Source of the DNA: Pyrobaculum arsenaticum DSM 13514 | GTDB lineage: Archaea > Thermoproteota > Thermoprotei > Thermoproteales > Thermoproteaceae | Direction: 5' to 3' | NCBI RefSeq assembly: GCF_000016385.1 | Contig: NC_009376.1 | Span: 1,798,001-1,862,000, forward strand | DNA: 64,000 nucleotides | Shown here: one piece after another, positions 50,944-60,394 of the stretch | Numbering within the stretch: the stretch's first letter is position 1 | Layout: every line of letters starts with the position of its first letter | The notes under the pieces: generated by a model | The model's input: only the letters and a program-made list of their open reading frames with translations | Databases searched by the model: none | What the model was told of the DNA's origin: nothing | Translations under genes and position numbers: made by a program

Positions 50944-51633
50944 ATGGCGCTGGAGAACTATTTCGACGCGCTTCTCAGTGTTGTCGGTGGTATTCCCACC
51001 ACAATGGCGTTGGCTTTGTTGTCCTTCGCCATAGGCATGGGTCTAGGGTCGATTCTCCTCCTTGTAAGATTCTTTCTCCCCAAACCCCTCTCTTGGTTCG
51101 CCTCTGCGTACGTAGAGGCCTTCCGCGGAACTCCTCTACTTGTGCAAATATTCATCATATACTTCGGAGTTGGGGGATTCCTCAAGGACTACGGCATAAA
51201 TATAGACCCATTTACCGCCGGCGTCATCGCGCTGGGCCTAAACAGCGCTGCGTATCAGGCCGAGATATTCCGCTCGGCGGTGCAAGCAATTCCGGTCGAG
51301 CAGTATCTAACAGCCGAGGCCTACGCGTTTGGAAAGACGCAGACATTTCGCTACATAATACTGCCCCAGGCCCTGAGGATCGCGTTGCCTGCTTTGATGA
51401 ACGAGATGGTTCTGCTGATTAAAGACTCGTCGCTTGTCTCCGTCATAGGGGTGACCCCTCCTGACATCTTTAGACGGGCTGACTACTACGCATCGCGCCA
51501 CTTTACATACTTTGAGGCATATCTAGCCGCAGCCACTATATAATTCATTATATGCTACGCCATGGTTAAGATCAGCCACGTGATAGAGCGCAAATACGCC
51601 ATACCGGGATATTTAAGAAGGGGCATCATATAG
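50944..51633 (+). pseudogene. Polar amino-acid ABC permease interrupted by an in-frame TAA
   Basis: The first 199 codons encode a HisM/GlnP-type permease (PTTMALALLSFAIGMGLGSI, EAFRGTPLLVQIFIIYF, the EAA loop YLTAEAYAFGKTQTFRYIIL-PQALRIALP). At 51541 the frame hits TAA, but continues F-I-I-C-Y-A-M-V-K-I-S-H-V-I-E-R-K-Y-A-I-P-G-Y-L in the same frame to a TAG at 51631-51633, just where the last membrane helix and tail of the family belong. A Tyr codon (TAT or TAC) changed to TAA explains this. The ATPase gene follows 5 bases later, so only the permease is damaged, or the stop is read through. Confidence 0.75.
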
Positions 51634-51638
51634 TCAAC

Positions 51639-52373
51639 GTGTCGGCCGTAGTGACAGTCAGGGGGCTAAATGTCGCCTACGGCACATTAGAAGTGGTAAA
51701 GGGCGTGGACCTAGATGTGGCGCAGGGAGAGAAGGTGGTGATAATGGGCCCCTCCGGCTCTGGCAAATCCACCTTTCTAAGATCGCTGATTTGGCTGGTA
51801 AGGCCAAAAAGTGGCAAAATTGTAATAGACGGCATAGAGGTCGCCCAGCAGACGCTTATGGACGTGAGGAAGCGCGTCGGCTTCGTCTTCCAGCACTACA
51901 ACCTATTCCCGCACCTAAAAGTTATAGACAACATAGTGCTACCCCTAGTAAAGGTCCACGGCCTGCTGCGGGGAGAGGCTGTGCAAAGAGCAAGAGAGGC
52001 TCTTCAATTGGTGGGACTCGCCGACAAGGAGAGGGCATACCCACTCCAGCTCTCAGGTGGCCAACAACAAAGAGCGGCCATAGCCAGGGCCATCGCCATA
52101 AGGCCAAAGGTGTTGATGCTAGACGAACCGACAAGCGCCCTAGACCCTGAGCTCGTTGAGGAGGTGCTCCGCGTTTTAGAAGACATCGCCCGCCGCGGCA
52201 CCACCATGCTGATCGTCACGCATGAGATAGACTTCGCCCTTGACGTCGCGGACAGAGTCGTCTTTTTTGAAGGCGGCAAGATAGTCGAAGAGGGGCCTCC
52301 CGACATTTTGTACAACCCCAAGACAGACAGATTTAGGCAGTTCCTAAGGCGGCTACACAGAAGAACTTCTTGA
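51639..52373 (+). CDS. glnQ: Polar amino-acid ABC transporter ATPase (GlnQ-like)
   Basis: The 244-residue product has Walker A G-P-S-G-S-G-K-S-T, Q-loop Q-H-Y-N-L-F-P-H, signature L-S-G-G-Q-Q-Q-R, Walker B V-L-M-L-D-E-P-T-S-A-L-D-P and a switch His. It powers polar amino-acid uptake. The GTG lies 5 bases after the permease frame. The cognate binding protein is not adjacent; a candidate is at 2001-2849. Confidence 0.9.
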   Translation: MSAVVTVRGLNVAYGTLEVVKGVDLDVAQGEKVVIMGPSGSGKSTFLRSLIWLVRPKSGKIVIDGIEVAQQTLMDVRKRVGFVFQHYNLFPHLKVIDNIVLPLVKVHGLLRGEAVQRAREALQLVGLADKERAYPLQLSGGQQQRAAIARAIAIRPKVLMLDEPTSALDPELVEEVLRVLEDIARRGTTMLIVTHEIDFALDVADRVVFFEGGKIVEEGPPDILYNPKTDRFRQFLRRLHRRTS

Positions 52374-52391
52374 ATACATATCGGAACATAT

Positions 52392-54248
52392 ATGGGACTT
52401 CTAGCCTGCACCCGGGACTGCTACGACACGTGCATTTTCCACGTGGTGAGAGATGGGGAGATACGCCTAGTCCCAATCAGCGATTTTCCCACTCTAGGCT
52501 TCACCTGCGCCCGGGGCATGGCAGATGTGCGGAGGCTAAACTCGCCGAGGAGGATAAAGACGCCGTTGCTCAGAGGAGAGCGGCAAGTCGTGGAGGCGAG
52601 CTGGGGCCGCGCCCTTGGGGAGCTGGCGGCGAGGATCAAGGAGGCGGACCCCCAACGCGTAATACACATAGACTACGACGGCAACCAAGGCCTCCTCACC
52701 TGGTACTACCCCGCAAGGCTCTTCAACGCCCTGGGGACAGCCTCTACCGACTACTCCATCTGTAGCGCCGAGGGGCACGAGGCTATAAAGCTACACTGGG
52801 GCCGCTCCTACGGCGCCATGCCGGAGGAGCTGGGGAGGAGGCCCGTGGTGTTCTGGGCGCTTGACGCCTCCACGTCGTTTATCCACGGCTGGGCCCTCGC
52901 CAAAAGGGGTAGAAACCCCACTGCCGCCGTAGACGTGGTGTGGACCAGGACCATGAAGGCAGTGGATCTGCCAGTGCTGGTGCGGCCTGGGACAGACGTG
53001 GTTTTGGCCCTCGGCGTCGCCAGGGAGATAATTGAGAGGGGGGCCTACGACAGGGAGTTCGTGGAGAAATACACCTACGGCTTCCACCTCTTTAGGGAGT
53101 ACGTCCAGAAGTTCACTCCTCAGTACGTCGAGGATGAGGCCGGCGTCCCCCGGGATATCTTCTACAAGCTGGTAGACATCTATCTGAGAAGGCCCGTGAC
53201 GGTTATAGGCTTTGCCATTGGGAGAACCGAGAACGGCGGCGACGCCGCTAGGGCCATATCGCTAATACACGCCCTTCTGGGAGACCCCGCCGGCTTCTAC
53301 TACTCCAACTCGGGGGCCTGGGGCATCGACTTCGCCTACCTGCGCGGGTTGCACGTGGCTAAGCCGAGCAGGGTAGTCCCTATGGGGGTTGTGGGCGGCG
53401 TCATCGAGGAGTTTAGGGTGGTGTACGTCTGGAACGCCAACCCCGTCCTCACGCTCCCCCAGGGAGACAGAATCGCCAAGGCGGCGGAGAGGGGCGACAT
53501 AACCCTCGCCGTGCATGCCCCGTTGCTGGACGAAACCGCCGAGGCGGCGCACATCGTGTTGCCGGCGCCGCTGTACTTGGAAAAAGACGACGTGATCTAC
53601 AGCTACTGGCACAACTACCTCGTCTACAACGCCGCAGTGGCTGAGCCCCCCGGGGATGCGAGGAGGGAGACCTGGGTCGTGAAGAAGCTCGCCGAGCTTC
53701 TGGGAGTTGGCGACCACCCCCTCTTGCGGGAAGACCCCTGGGACGCCGTGGATATTGCCATAAGGGGAACCGGCGTTACCTTAAAAGAGCTGAGGGAGCG
53801 CCAGCTGGTTAAGCTCAAGGCGCCGGACTACTATAAGTTCCCCACGGCTACGGGCAAGGTGGAGTTCTACAGCGCCACGGCGGAGCGCCGAGGCTTGCCG
53901 CCGCTTCCCCAGTACGCGCCGCCAAGGAGGGGCTACGTCTTGACCTTCCCGCCCCATACCCTATACACCAATAGCCAGTTTAGAGACGTCTACGGGGAGC
54001 CTGAGCCCGCCGTGTTGGTAAACCCAAGCGACTACGTGGGCGACTGCATTGTACTGTACAACGAGGCGGGGGAGGTGAGGGTAAGAGCTAGGCCCAGCCC
54101 AGAAGTGCCCCGCGGCGTAGTCGCCTATCTGGGCATCGGCAAGGACCTCCGGGGGGAGCCCATAAACAAGATAGCAAGAGGCGAGCCGGGGCCCTACGGA
54201 GGCACCCCCAAGCTCTACACTACCTATGTACAAATGAGACCATGTTAA
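52392..54248 (+). CDS. Molybdopterin oxidoreductase (DMSO reductase family), cytoplasmic
   Basis: The 618-residue product has an N-terminal [4Fe-4S] motif C6-x3-C10-x3-C14-x24-C39 (ACTRDCYDTC ... TCARGM), a large Mo/W-bis-PGD body and a C-terminal domain starting near L-T-F-P-P-H-T-L-Y-T-N-S-Q. There is no twin-arginine signal, so it works inside the cell. No iron-sulfur or membrane partner is adjacent. The substrate cannot be assigned; formate, thiosulfate and acetylene hydratase-like members are all in the same superfamily. Confidence 0.82.
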   Translation: MGLLACTRDCYDTCIFHVVRDGEIRLVPISDFPTLGFTCARGMADVRRLNSPRRIKTPLLRGERQVVEASWGRALGELAARIKEADPQRVIHIDYDGNQGLLTWYYPARLFNALGTASTDYSICSAEGHEAIKLHWGRSYGAMPEELGRRPVVFWALDASTSFIHGWALAKRGRNPTAAVDVVWTRTMKAVDLPVLVRPGTDVVLALGVAREIIERGAYDREFVEKYTYGFHLFREYVQKFTPQYVEDEAGVPRDIFYKLVDIYLRRPVTVIGFAIGRTENGGDAARAISLIHALLGDPAGFYYSNSGAWGIDFAYLRGLHVAKPSRVVPMGVVGGVIEEFRVVYVWNANPVLTLPQGDRIAKAAERGDITLAVHAPLLDETAEAAHIVLPAPLYLEKDDVIYSYWHNYLVYNAAVAEPPGDARRETWVVKKLAELLGVGDHPLLREDPWDAVDIAIRGTGVTLKELRERQLVKLKAPDYYKFPTATGKVEFYSATAERRGLPPLPQYAPPRRGYVLTFPPHTLYTNSQFRDVYGEPEPAVLVNPSDYVGDCIVLYNEAGEVRVRARPSPEVPRGVVAYLGIGKDLRGEPINKIARGEPGPYGGTPKLYTTYVQMRPC

Positions 54249-54272
54249 TATAAATGCCAATCCCTTCTACCC

Positions 54273-54977
54273 GTGTTCGACAACCACATACACTGCCACG
54301 AGTTCCCCAGAGAGGAGCTCTCTGGCTATATATCTGAGTACACCCTGGTTTGCGTCTCCGACGACTTGGCGTCGTCTAGAAAGACGCTGGAGATAGAGGG
54401 CGTAGTGCGGTGCCTTGGGATACACCCGTGGCAGGTGGAGAAGGCGGAGCCTGGTGATTTGTCCAGCGCTATTCGGCTAATTGAGAAATCCGAGGTCCCG
54501 TGCATCGGCGAGGTTGGGCTGGACAAGAGGTTTGTGCCCCACAGCTACGCCAAGCAGGCCGAGTTCTTCGGCGCATTCCTAAAACTGGCCCGGGAGCTGG
54601 ACCTAGTGGTGAACGTCCACGCGCCGGACGCTTGGGAAGACGCAGTGGAGGCGCTGAGGAAAGCCGACGTTGATAGAGCCCTCATCCACTGGTACACGGG
54701 CCCCATCCACCTGCTGGAGGCCATAAGAGATTTGGGGTACTACATCTCCATAAACCCGGCAGTCACAATTCAAAAGAAGCACCAGGAGGTGGCCAAGGCG
54801 GCAGACCGGAGGATTGTCCTCCTAGAGAGCGACGGCCCCTACGAGTACAGAGGGATGAGGCTGGCGCCGCCGGCTATGAGAGACACTGTGAAAAAGCTGG
54901 CCGAGCTCTGGGACGTCACAGAGGAGCAAGTCGTAGAAACAGTCGAGACAAACGCTAAGAGACTATGGCGAAGGTAG
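54273..54977 (+). CDS. TatD-family metal-dependent hydrolase
   Basis: The 234-residue product begins M-F-D-N-H-I-H-C-H and contains G-I-H-P-W-Q, C-I-G-E-V-G-L-D, V-V-N-V-H-A-P-D and L-L-E-S-D-G-P-Y, the metal sites of TatD-type nucleases. The family cleaves DNA or acts in DNA repair. The GTG at 54273 is used. It overlaps the phosphatase gene by 13 bases. Confidence 0.85.
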   Translation: MFDNHIHCHEFPREELSGYISEYTLVCVSDDLASSRKTLEIEGVVRCLGIHPWQVEKAEPGDLSSAIRLIEKSEVPCIGEVGLDKRFVPHSYAKQAEFFGAFLKLARELDLVVNVHAPDAWEDAVEALRKADVDRALIHWYTGPIHLLEAIRDLGYYISINPAVTIQKKHQEVAKAADRRIVLLESDGPYEYRGMRLAPPAMRDTVKKLAELWDVTEEQVVETVETNAKRLWRR

Positions 54978-55804
54978 AACAGCTAGTTAACCTACTGGTA
55001 AAGGTTAGGGAGAGGCCGCCGCCGCTTGTTTTAAGCTTAGAGGGGAGATACGTCGCAGTTGGAGATCTCCACGGCGACATGCACACCCTGGAAAAAGTGC
55101 TTGAGGAGTGGGAACCGCCCTACCTATTCCTCGGCGACTATGTGGACAGAGGCAACCACGGCCTTGAGGTGGTGGAGCAAGTACTCCAGCTTTTTGTCGA
55201 AGGCAAAGCCGTAGCGCTGCGGGGCAACCACGAATCCCCCATCATGAATATGGACGGCGGCTTCCTCGACGAGTTGTGTGAAAAAATAGGTAGAAAATGC
55301 GGCGCCATATATAGGGAGTTCGAGAAGACCTTCGCCTCCCTCCCCCTCGTCGCGGTGGTAAATAAGAAGATCGTAGCCCTCCACGGCGGCATCCCGCTAA
55401 AAGACGACATGACACCTGCGGCGCTGGAGGAGGTGGAAAAAATCTCTGGCGACATGGCAATACCGCGGGACCCGCTGGCGTTTCAGATACTGTGGAACGA
55501 CCCCTGCCCCTGCGATAAGTACGCGCCAAGCCCCAGGGGGCCTGGCATTTGGCTATTCGGCGCCGAGGTCACCAAGGCCTTCCACACGCGGCACGGGACA
55601 AGGACAATTGTAAGAGGCCACACCTACGTGCCAACCGGTTGCGCCGTGCACCACGACGGGGGCGTAATCACCGTCTTCACCTCAAACGCAGGGCCCTACA
55701 AAAAGACCAAGCCCAAAATAGCCCTTGTAAAGGAAGAAGTTGAAGTATACGACTTGGCAACGAAAAACAGCGCCAAGTGCCCCCAAGACGTCGACATATT
55801 CTAG
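54965..55804 (+). CDS. PPP-family serine/threonine protein phosphatase
   Basis: The 279-residue product has the three PPP metal motifs G-D-L-H-G-D (33-38), G-D-Y-V-D-R-G and G-N-H-E-S, and R-G-H-T near the C-terminus. Archaeal PP1/PP2A-like enzymes of this kind dephosphorylate proteins. The start lies inside tatD, so expression is coupled. Targets unknown. Confidence 0.88.
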   Translation: MAKVEQLVNLLVKVRERPPPLVLSLEGRYVAVGDLHGDMHTLEKVLEEWEPPYLFLGDYVDRGNHGLEVVEQVLQLFVEGKAVALRGNHESPIMNMDGGFLDELCEKIGRKCGAIYREFEKTFASLPLVAVVNKKIVALHGGIPLKDDMTPAALEEVEKISGDMAIPRDPLAFQILWNDPCPCDKYAPSPRGPGIWLFGAEVTKAFHTRHGTRTIVRGHTYVPTGCAVHHDGGVITVFTSNAGPYKKTKPKIALVKEEVEVYDLATKNSAKCPQDVDIF

Positions 55805-56069
55805 CACCAGCCATATGCCCCATCTGCCCATCTCGGCCCCTCGCCCCCCTCCTGAATGGGAAGCCGCAATAACCCCCACTTCGTCGGCGTCCACTAACAG
55901 CCAAGATAGCTGGCGCCGACTTCGCCCAGCTTTCGCCGTCGCTTGACGTATTTTCAGCACGCCTCAGACGCCGCGGCGGGTCATGAACACGCCGCCTCAA
56001 TTAGTCAAAAGACAAAAATACATTCGTTATTTGGCTTAAAGTAAAAAAAAGGTTTTGTTTTGTGCCTTT
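55805..56069. other. Intergenic region before the 727-residue surface protein
   Basis: About 265 bases without a supported gene. An open minus-strand frame (55682-55960) has no promoter and largely overlaps the phosphatase gene. The A/T-rich right end (about 56015-56045) holds the promoter of the secreted protein gene. Confidence 0.4.
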
Positions 56070-58238
56070 ATGGCAGTGGCTGGGTTAAAGCTGGGTTGGT
56101 CCGCTGTGTTGTTGGCGTTGTCTCTGTTGGTGGCCGCGGCTTACGGACAGCCGCCCGGCAATACGCCGGCTGACGTCGGGTTTATCTGCGCCACGGCGGG
56201 GGAGTTGGGCTTGGCAGGTGAGCCGCCGGTGTTGGCCTTCTCCGTGTTTGAAAAAGGCGTCTGGAAGCCGGCAGAGGCCTTCGTCGAACCTGAAGACGTG
56301 GCCTTCCTCCTCGTCCCGTTGCTAACTGGGGATAAGCCGGAAAAAGGCGTTGTACAAGGCCAGCTCCCGCCCCCCGTCTTGAAAAACGAGACCACCATCT
56401 GTTTCAAGCCGGGCAGAGGGGCGCCGAGGGCTAAGCCGCCAGCCGAGGGCAAACTGGCGGTGGTCAAGAAGAGGGGCGAGGTCTACCACGTCTTCATCAC
56501 AAGGCCGGAGGCGGCGCCGCACGCCAACTTCAGCATCTCGCAGATGGGCAAGCCCCAAGGCGAGAGGCCAGACGAGGTGAAGACAGAGGGCGCCCTCCCC
56601 AAGAGCAAGCCGAGAGGCGGAGGCGAGGCGGAGGCGCAACTGACAACCGGGATGACCTACTGGGCCTCTTTCAAGCTATACAGCTCCTTCAACAAGGTGC
56701 TTGGGCTCGGGCAGTGCGCCGTTTTTGAATTCGACGTGCCGGCTGAGACAGCCGACGCCGCCTTGGTGCTTCTTGGCGGCACAACGCCCGGCACCTACAG
56801 CTACTACGTGGAGAAGTGGCAAAACGGCGCCAAGACGGCGACGTACAGTGGGCAGACCACGGTGTACAGCGGATCTCCGCAGACAGTGGCGGTGTGGATG
56901 GGCGGCGGCAGAGCCACATACAAGGGGCGGATATGCAACCCCTACCTCTCAAGTGCCGCTGTGTACACGGCGGCTCTCGTCCGGGTAGTAAACCAGCAAC
57001 AATACCTGAGACAAGACACAACAAAGATGCCAAAAACCCACATACACCTAAGCACCTCCTTTGACAGTAAGCCGCCTGCCAATCCACAACTTTTGAGAAA
57101 CAGCTACGTGGCGGTGCCCGGTTTTCTTGTAGACGCCGCGTCTCAGATCACCGTGGATGTCTACCTCCGCGTGCTCAAGAGCAAGGCGGCCTCCACGCTC
57201 TACGTATACTGGGGACCCCTATACCTAGGCTCGATAACAGGCTATACAGATCCCACCGACAGCAACTACTTAGTCTTCCAGACTAGAATTACGATACCTT
57301 CCAGCCTATACATGTACCTACTCCCCACCAATGGCCTCGGCGGCGTCATATCCATAGGGCCTGTGGACGCCTCCCCAGGCTTCGACGCAGAAGTTAGAAT
57401 ATGGACATACGTCCAACGGCCAGTAGAGCTCGCGCCCGCAGGCGACTACCTATACAGAGATTACTATACTAAGAGGTTTAGAGAGACCACCCTGGTCTTT
57501 CACGATGTTGTTGGCTCGGCCCCGCCTCAAGTAGCGCTTATGGCAGATCTTGAGTATATCGCGATGTCTGATGGTAACTATATGATAATTTTAAATACTA
57601 AGCCACTAGTAATAGGTGACTGGACTGGAAAAACTAACTTTGTCAAGCTTAGGTATTATATTAAGGGATTTGACTCTAACTCAATACCAGTAGGTTTCTC
57701 AGTAGCCGTCGGCCCAGTATATAAGCTTGGCTCAAATATCTTGCTGGAAATTCTCCAATACATCTCAGCCGCACTGAGCTATTACGACCTCGCAAAAAGT
57801 ACTCTTGATGCCTTGAAAGGAGCGCGGGTGCAATTCCCAATAGTTGGCTACATTACTCTACTCTTAAGTAGCTATGTGAGCTCGATATCTACAAACGTAA
57901 TTGGTTACTACGACGCGGGTAGAGGTGCGGCGGTTTTGGAATTCTACACCGGCGGGTATAACGAACCACTTACGACATATTGGGGCCTATTCCCCTCTAT
58001 CAGGTCGGTAGATACTGTAGTCGTGACGGGGGTGGATTTAGGGCTCTGTGATAGTATCTCGTGTTACTGGTTTAATATTTTCAGCGCCGACGGGCCCTCT
58101 ATGCCAATCACCACGTTGGGCCAAGGCTCCGTCTCTGGTTATGTGAACGCATTCCCATATAGGACGTTGATGTGCGGGATCCAGGAAATACCTCACATCC
58201 GAGACGTCGATAAGTGTCTACGCCAGTATTTTAGGTGA
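56070..58238 (+). CDS. Large secreted protein of unknown function
   Basis: The roughly 722-residue product starts MAVAGLKLGWSAVLLALSLL with a signal segment to about residue 28, then a Pro/Lys/Glu-rich region (about 30-190) and a long beta-rich body with many Tyr and Ser/Thr. I recognise no family. There is no C-terminal anchor. From about 57580 to 58100 the DNA is distinctly more A/T-rich than before and the codons are T-ending, suggesting a separate origin or different constraint for that part. Its stop overlaps the start of the membrane protein gene. Confidence 0.5.
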   Translation: MAVAGLKLGWSAVLLALSLLVAAAYGQPPGNTPADVGFICATAGELGLAGEPPVLAFSVFEKGVWKPAEAFVEPEDVAFLLVPLLTGDKPEKGVVQGQLPPPVLKNETTICFKPGRGAPRAKPPAEGKLAVVKKRGEVYHVFITRPEAAPHANFSISQMGKPQGERPDEVKTEGALPKSKPRGGGEAEAQLTTGMTYWASFKLYSSFNKVLGLGQCAVFEFDVPAETADAALVLLGGTTPGTYSYYVEKWQNGAKTATYSGQTTVYSGSPQTVAVWMGGGRATYKGRICNPYLSSAAVYTAALVRVVNQQQYLRQDTTKMPKTHIHLSTSFDSKPPANPQLLRNSYVAVPGFLVDAASQITVDVYLRVLKSKAASTLYVYWGPLYLGSITGYTDPTDSNYLVFQTRITIPSSLYMYLLPTNGLGGVISIGPVDASPGFDAEVRIWTYVQRPVELAPAGDYLYRDYYTKRFRETTLVFHDVVGSAPPQVALMADLEYIAMSDGNYMIILNTKPLVIGDWTGKTNFVKLRYYIKGFDSNSIPVGFSVAVGPVYKLGSNILLEILQYISAALSYYDLAKSTLDALKGARVQFPIVGYITLLLSSYVSSISTNVIGYYDAGRGAAVLEFYTGGYNEPLTTYWGLFPSIRSVDTVVVTGVDLGLCDSISCYWFNIFSADGPSMPITTLGQGSVSGYVNAFPYRTLMCGIQEIPHIRDVDKCLRQYFR

Positions 58239-58828
58239 TGCAGGTACCCTGGTTTGGTTTGAAGTCTTCTTTTTTTCTGTTTCTTCTTAACGCCCCTCTT
58301 TACTTGTTTGTTTGGGATATTCCTCTTCCGTATGTGGGTCTCGTCAGCGGCTTGACGTATTTGTTGGCGTATTTTTTGGCTTGTGGGCGGTTTTTTGCGC
58401 CTGTCGTGATATACGCCGCGGGCGCCTCGGCGCTTCTTGCCAACGTAGTTTTTGGCGAGGTGCGGGTGCTGGGGGGTAAACTTGTGGAGTTGTATTTTCT
58501 CGTGGCACTAGCCGCGTCTCTCATCTACGCCTCTACCTTTAGCAGAGGGGTGGGCAGATTTTTGTCTGTTGTCCTCCTCCTCGCCTCTGTGGCGCTAGGC
58601 GGCGTTTTTATGGTGATAGCCGCCGCCATCTGGCGCGCGGCGGTGCCCACCCTCGGCTTCGCGCCTTGGTTGCCGGAGCCCCAAGACGCCCCAATATACG
58701 TGGCGTTGTACGAGCTCTGGAGGAGGATCCACACGTATCCCAAGAACGTTAGGTGCGGCAAGCAAGGCGCCATATCAGACGTTAGGGAGCGTCGTGAGGC
58801 CCCGAGTGGATCCGGTCAAAAGAAATAG
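58235..58828 (+). CDS. Polytopic membrane protein, partner of the secreted protein
   Basis: The 197-residue product has about five membrane helices (residues about 10-140) and a charged cytoplasmic tail (about 160-197, rich in K/R/E). I recognise no family. The GTG overlaps the stop of the large secreted protein (GTGA), so the two form a two-gene unit, perhaps a surface protein and its anchor or exporter. Confidence 0.5.
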   Translation: MMQVPWFGLKSSFFLFLLNAPLYLFVWDIPLPYVGLVSGLTYLLAYFLACGRFFAPVVIYAAGASALLANVVFGEVRVLGGKLVELYFLVALAASLIYASTFSRGVGRFLSVVLLLASVALGGVFMVIAAAIWRAAVPTLGFAPWLPEPQDAPIYVALYELWRRIHTYPKNVRCGKQGAISDVRERREAPSGSGQKK

Positions 58829-58967
58829 GGGAGGTTAGGTGCGAGCCGGGAGCCTCACGCATCGTATTTACGCCGCTCACCGCCAGTTTTTGATACATGT
58901 GTAGCTCAGCGACGTTCCAGGTGCGGTGTAGCCAATGGCGCCTTGTTAGCCGAGGATCGAGTCGGCT

Positions 58968-59498
58968 TTAGCACTCTCCTTTAAGGCCCTTTGGCGGCGT
59001 CACTCCTCTCTGCCCTTGGTAGAGGCCGGAGTACTGCGCCCTCCCCTCGGCCTTGGCCAAGACGAGATGCAAGAATCGCATCCCCCTCTTAAGCACAATG
59101 GTGTTGGGCGACTCGTTGACCACCTCTATTGTTATGTTGCCCTCGAAACCTGCGTCGACAATGGTGGGAGGTATTACTAGACCGTATCGGGCGAGGGTGG
59201 AGCGGAGGTTGGCGAAGCCCACGACGTCGTCGGGCATCTTGACGTATTCCTCTGTTGTGAGTAGTACGAAGTTGCGCGGGGGGATGACCACCTCGTCTGA
59301 CTTTACGATTCGGAAGAGGGGCTTGGCGGTTTCCAGGTCGCACGGCCTAACTACAGTGCTCTCGTAGGCGTATATGGCGTACTCTCCCCCAATCCTTAGA
59401 TCTAGGCCGTTCTCCCTTACGGTGTCTGGGTAGAGGGGGTCTACCTTCAGCCTGCCCGTGGATATGAGCCGTTTAAGCTCGTCGTTGGCAAGTATCAT
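58968..59498 (-). CDS. dcd: dCTP deaminase
   Basis: The 176-residue product (MILANDELKRLISTGRLKVD, ENGLDLRIGGEYAI, NLRSTLARYGLVIPPTIVDA-GFEGNITIE) matches dCTP deaminase of the dUTPase fold, and could also hydrolyse dUTP as in the bifunctional archaeal form. The ATG at 59498 has ATTTATCC about 22 bases upstream; the longer open frame on the same strand is not supported. Confidence 0.85.
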   Translation of the reverse strand: MILANDELKRLISTGRLKVDPLYPDTVRENGLDLRIGGEYAIYAYESTVVRPCDLETAKPLFRIVKSDEVVIPPRNFVLLTTEEYVKMPDDVVGFANLRSTLARYGLVIPPTIVDAGFEGNITIEVVNESPNTIVLKRGMRFLHLVLAKAEGRAQYSGLYQGQRGVTPPKGLKGEC

Positions 59499-59592
59499 AC
59501 AAAGGCGTCGGCGGATAAATAAAAGCCCAGTGTCCAGTATACGCCCTAAATAGTGAACATAACTCTTATATCTCAAAGGCGCGCTTGTGGCA

Positions 59593-60096
59593 ATGGACTT
59601 GAAACAGCTCATAGAGCCCATTGCGCAGTACATGTCGCACCCAGTAGTTGGCGGCTGGGTGTGGTTTATGATTATAGCCTTCTTCTTGGCCTTCATAGCG
59701 TCTATACCGCCCCGGAGGCCGCTGGGGGAGTGGGTCGGCGACTTATTCATCAGGTGGGGCCTCGCCGGCATATTGGTGTGGTTTGTGGTGAACGGTATTT
59801 GGGCCATTAGGGAGGTGATGGGGCAGAGGCTGATTGTGCCCTTCTCCCCAATCGAGGGCTACTTAGAGTACGCCACTGTGTGGAGCGCCGTGTTGACGGG
59901 GATGGCCACCTTCCTGTTCTTCGGCTCTGCCCTTCTGCTGAGGGCCATATTCGCCAGGGAGGAGATCCCCAAGGGCGTTGTTTACTACAGGCAGGAGGTC
60001 CTTGTCATGGACCCAAGCGCCCAGACGTCGGCGCCCCAGGCCGAGAGGAAAATCCCCGCCGTTGTTGTGGACAATAGGCGGGAGAAGAAGCGCTAG
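59593..60096 (+). CDS. Membrane protein with three helices and a basic tail
   Basis: The roughly 167-residue product has three hydrophobic segments (about 24-42, 54-72 and 96-118) and a charged C-terminal tail ending in R-R-E-K-K-R. I recognise no family. An in-frame GTG lies 6 bases upstream; the ATG at 59593 is about 24 bases from CTTATATCT. It converges with the MoaD-like gene and overlaps its stop by 4 bases. Confidence 0.45.
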   Translation: MDLKQLIEPIAQYMSHPVVGGWVWFMIIAFFLAFIASIPPRRPLGEWVGDLFIRWGLAGILVWFVVNGIWAIREVMGQRLIVPFSPIEGYLEYATVWSAVLTGMATFLFFGSALLLRAIFAREEIPKGVVYYRQEVLVMDPSAQTSAPQAERKIPAVVVDNRREKKR

Positions 60097-60365
60097 CCTG
60101 GGTGGATGTAGGCGAGGATTAACACCACGTCGTCCTTTTTTACCTGTGTCGATAAGCCGGAGAGAAGCCTTATATCGACGTCGTTAACGGCGATGTATAT
60201 ATCAGGCCTCAGCCTCCCGCCATCGCCGACGACCCTTCTGTACAGCTTCTGGGACACCGACGACAAGGACTCCAGCACCTCCTTGACTGTGAAGCCCTCT
60301 ACCTCTACCTCATCCCTCCCTCCTGCAAGCGCTACCAAGACGCCGGCCAGCTTAACTCTGGGCAC
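60093..60365 (-). CDS. MoaD/ThiS-like beta-grasp protein ending in Pro-Gly
   Basis: The roughly 90-residue product has a beta-grasp pattern (VKLAGVLVALAGGRDEVEVE, then FTVKEVLESLSS, then DIYIAVNDVDI and VLILAYIHPG). MoaD, ThiS and archaeal SAMPs normally end Gly-Gly; this one ends His-Pro-Gly, so activation by an E1-like enzyme is uncertain. The GTG at 60365 is about 26 bases from GATTTAAC; an upstream GTG at 60383 is also open. Confidence 0.55.
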   Translation of the reverse strand: MPRVKLAGVLVALAGGRDEVEVEGFTVKEVLESLSSVSQKLYRRVVGDGGRLRPDIYIAVNDVDIRLLSGLSTQVKKDDVVLILAYIHPG

Positions 60366-60394
60366 AGTTATAACTACAGCCACTGGTTAAATCT

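Noticed and set aside
55682..55960. 92-codon minus-strand ORF
   Set aside because: It overlaps the phosphatase gene antisense, has no TATA at proper distance and no recognisable domain.
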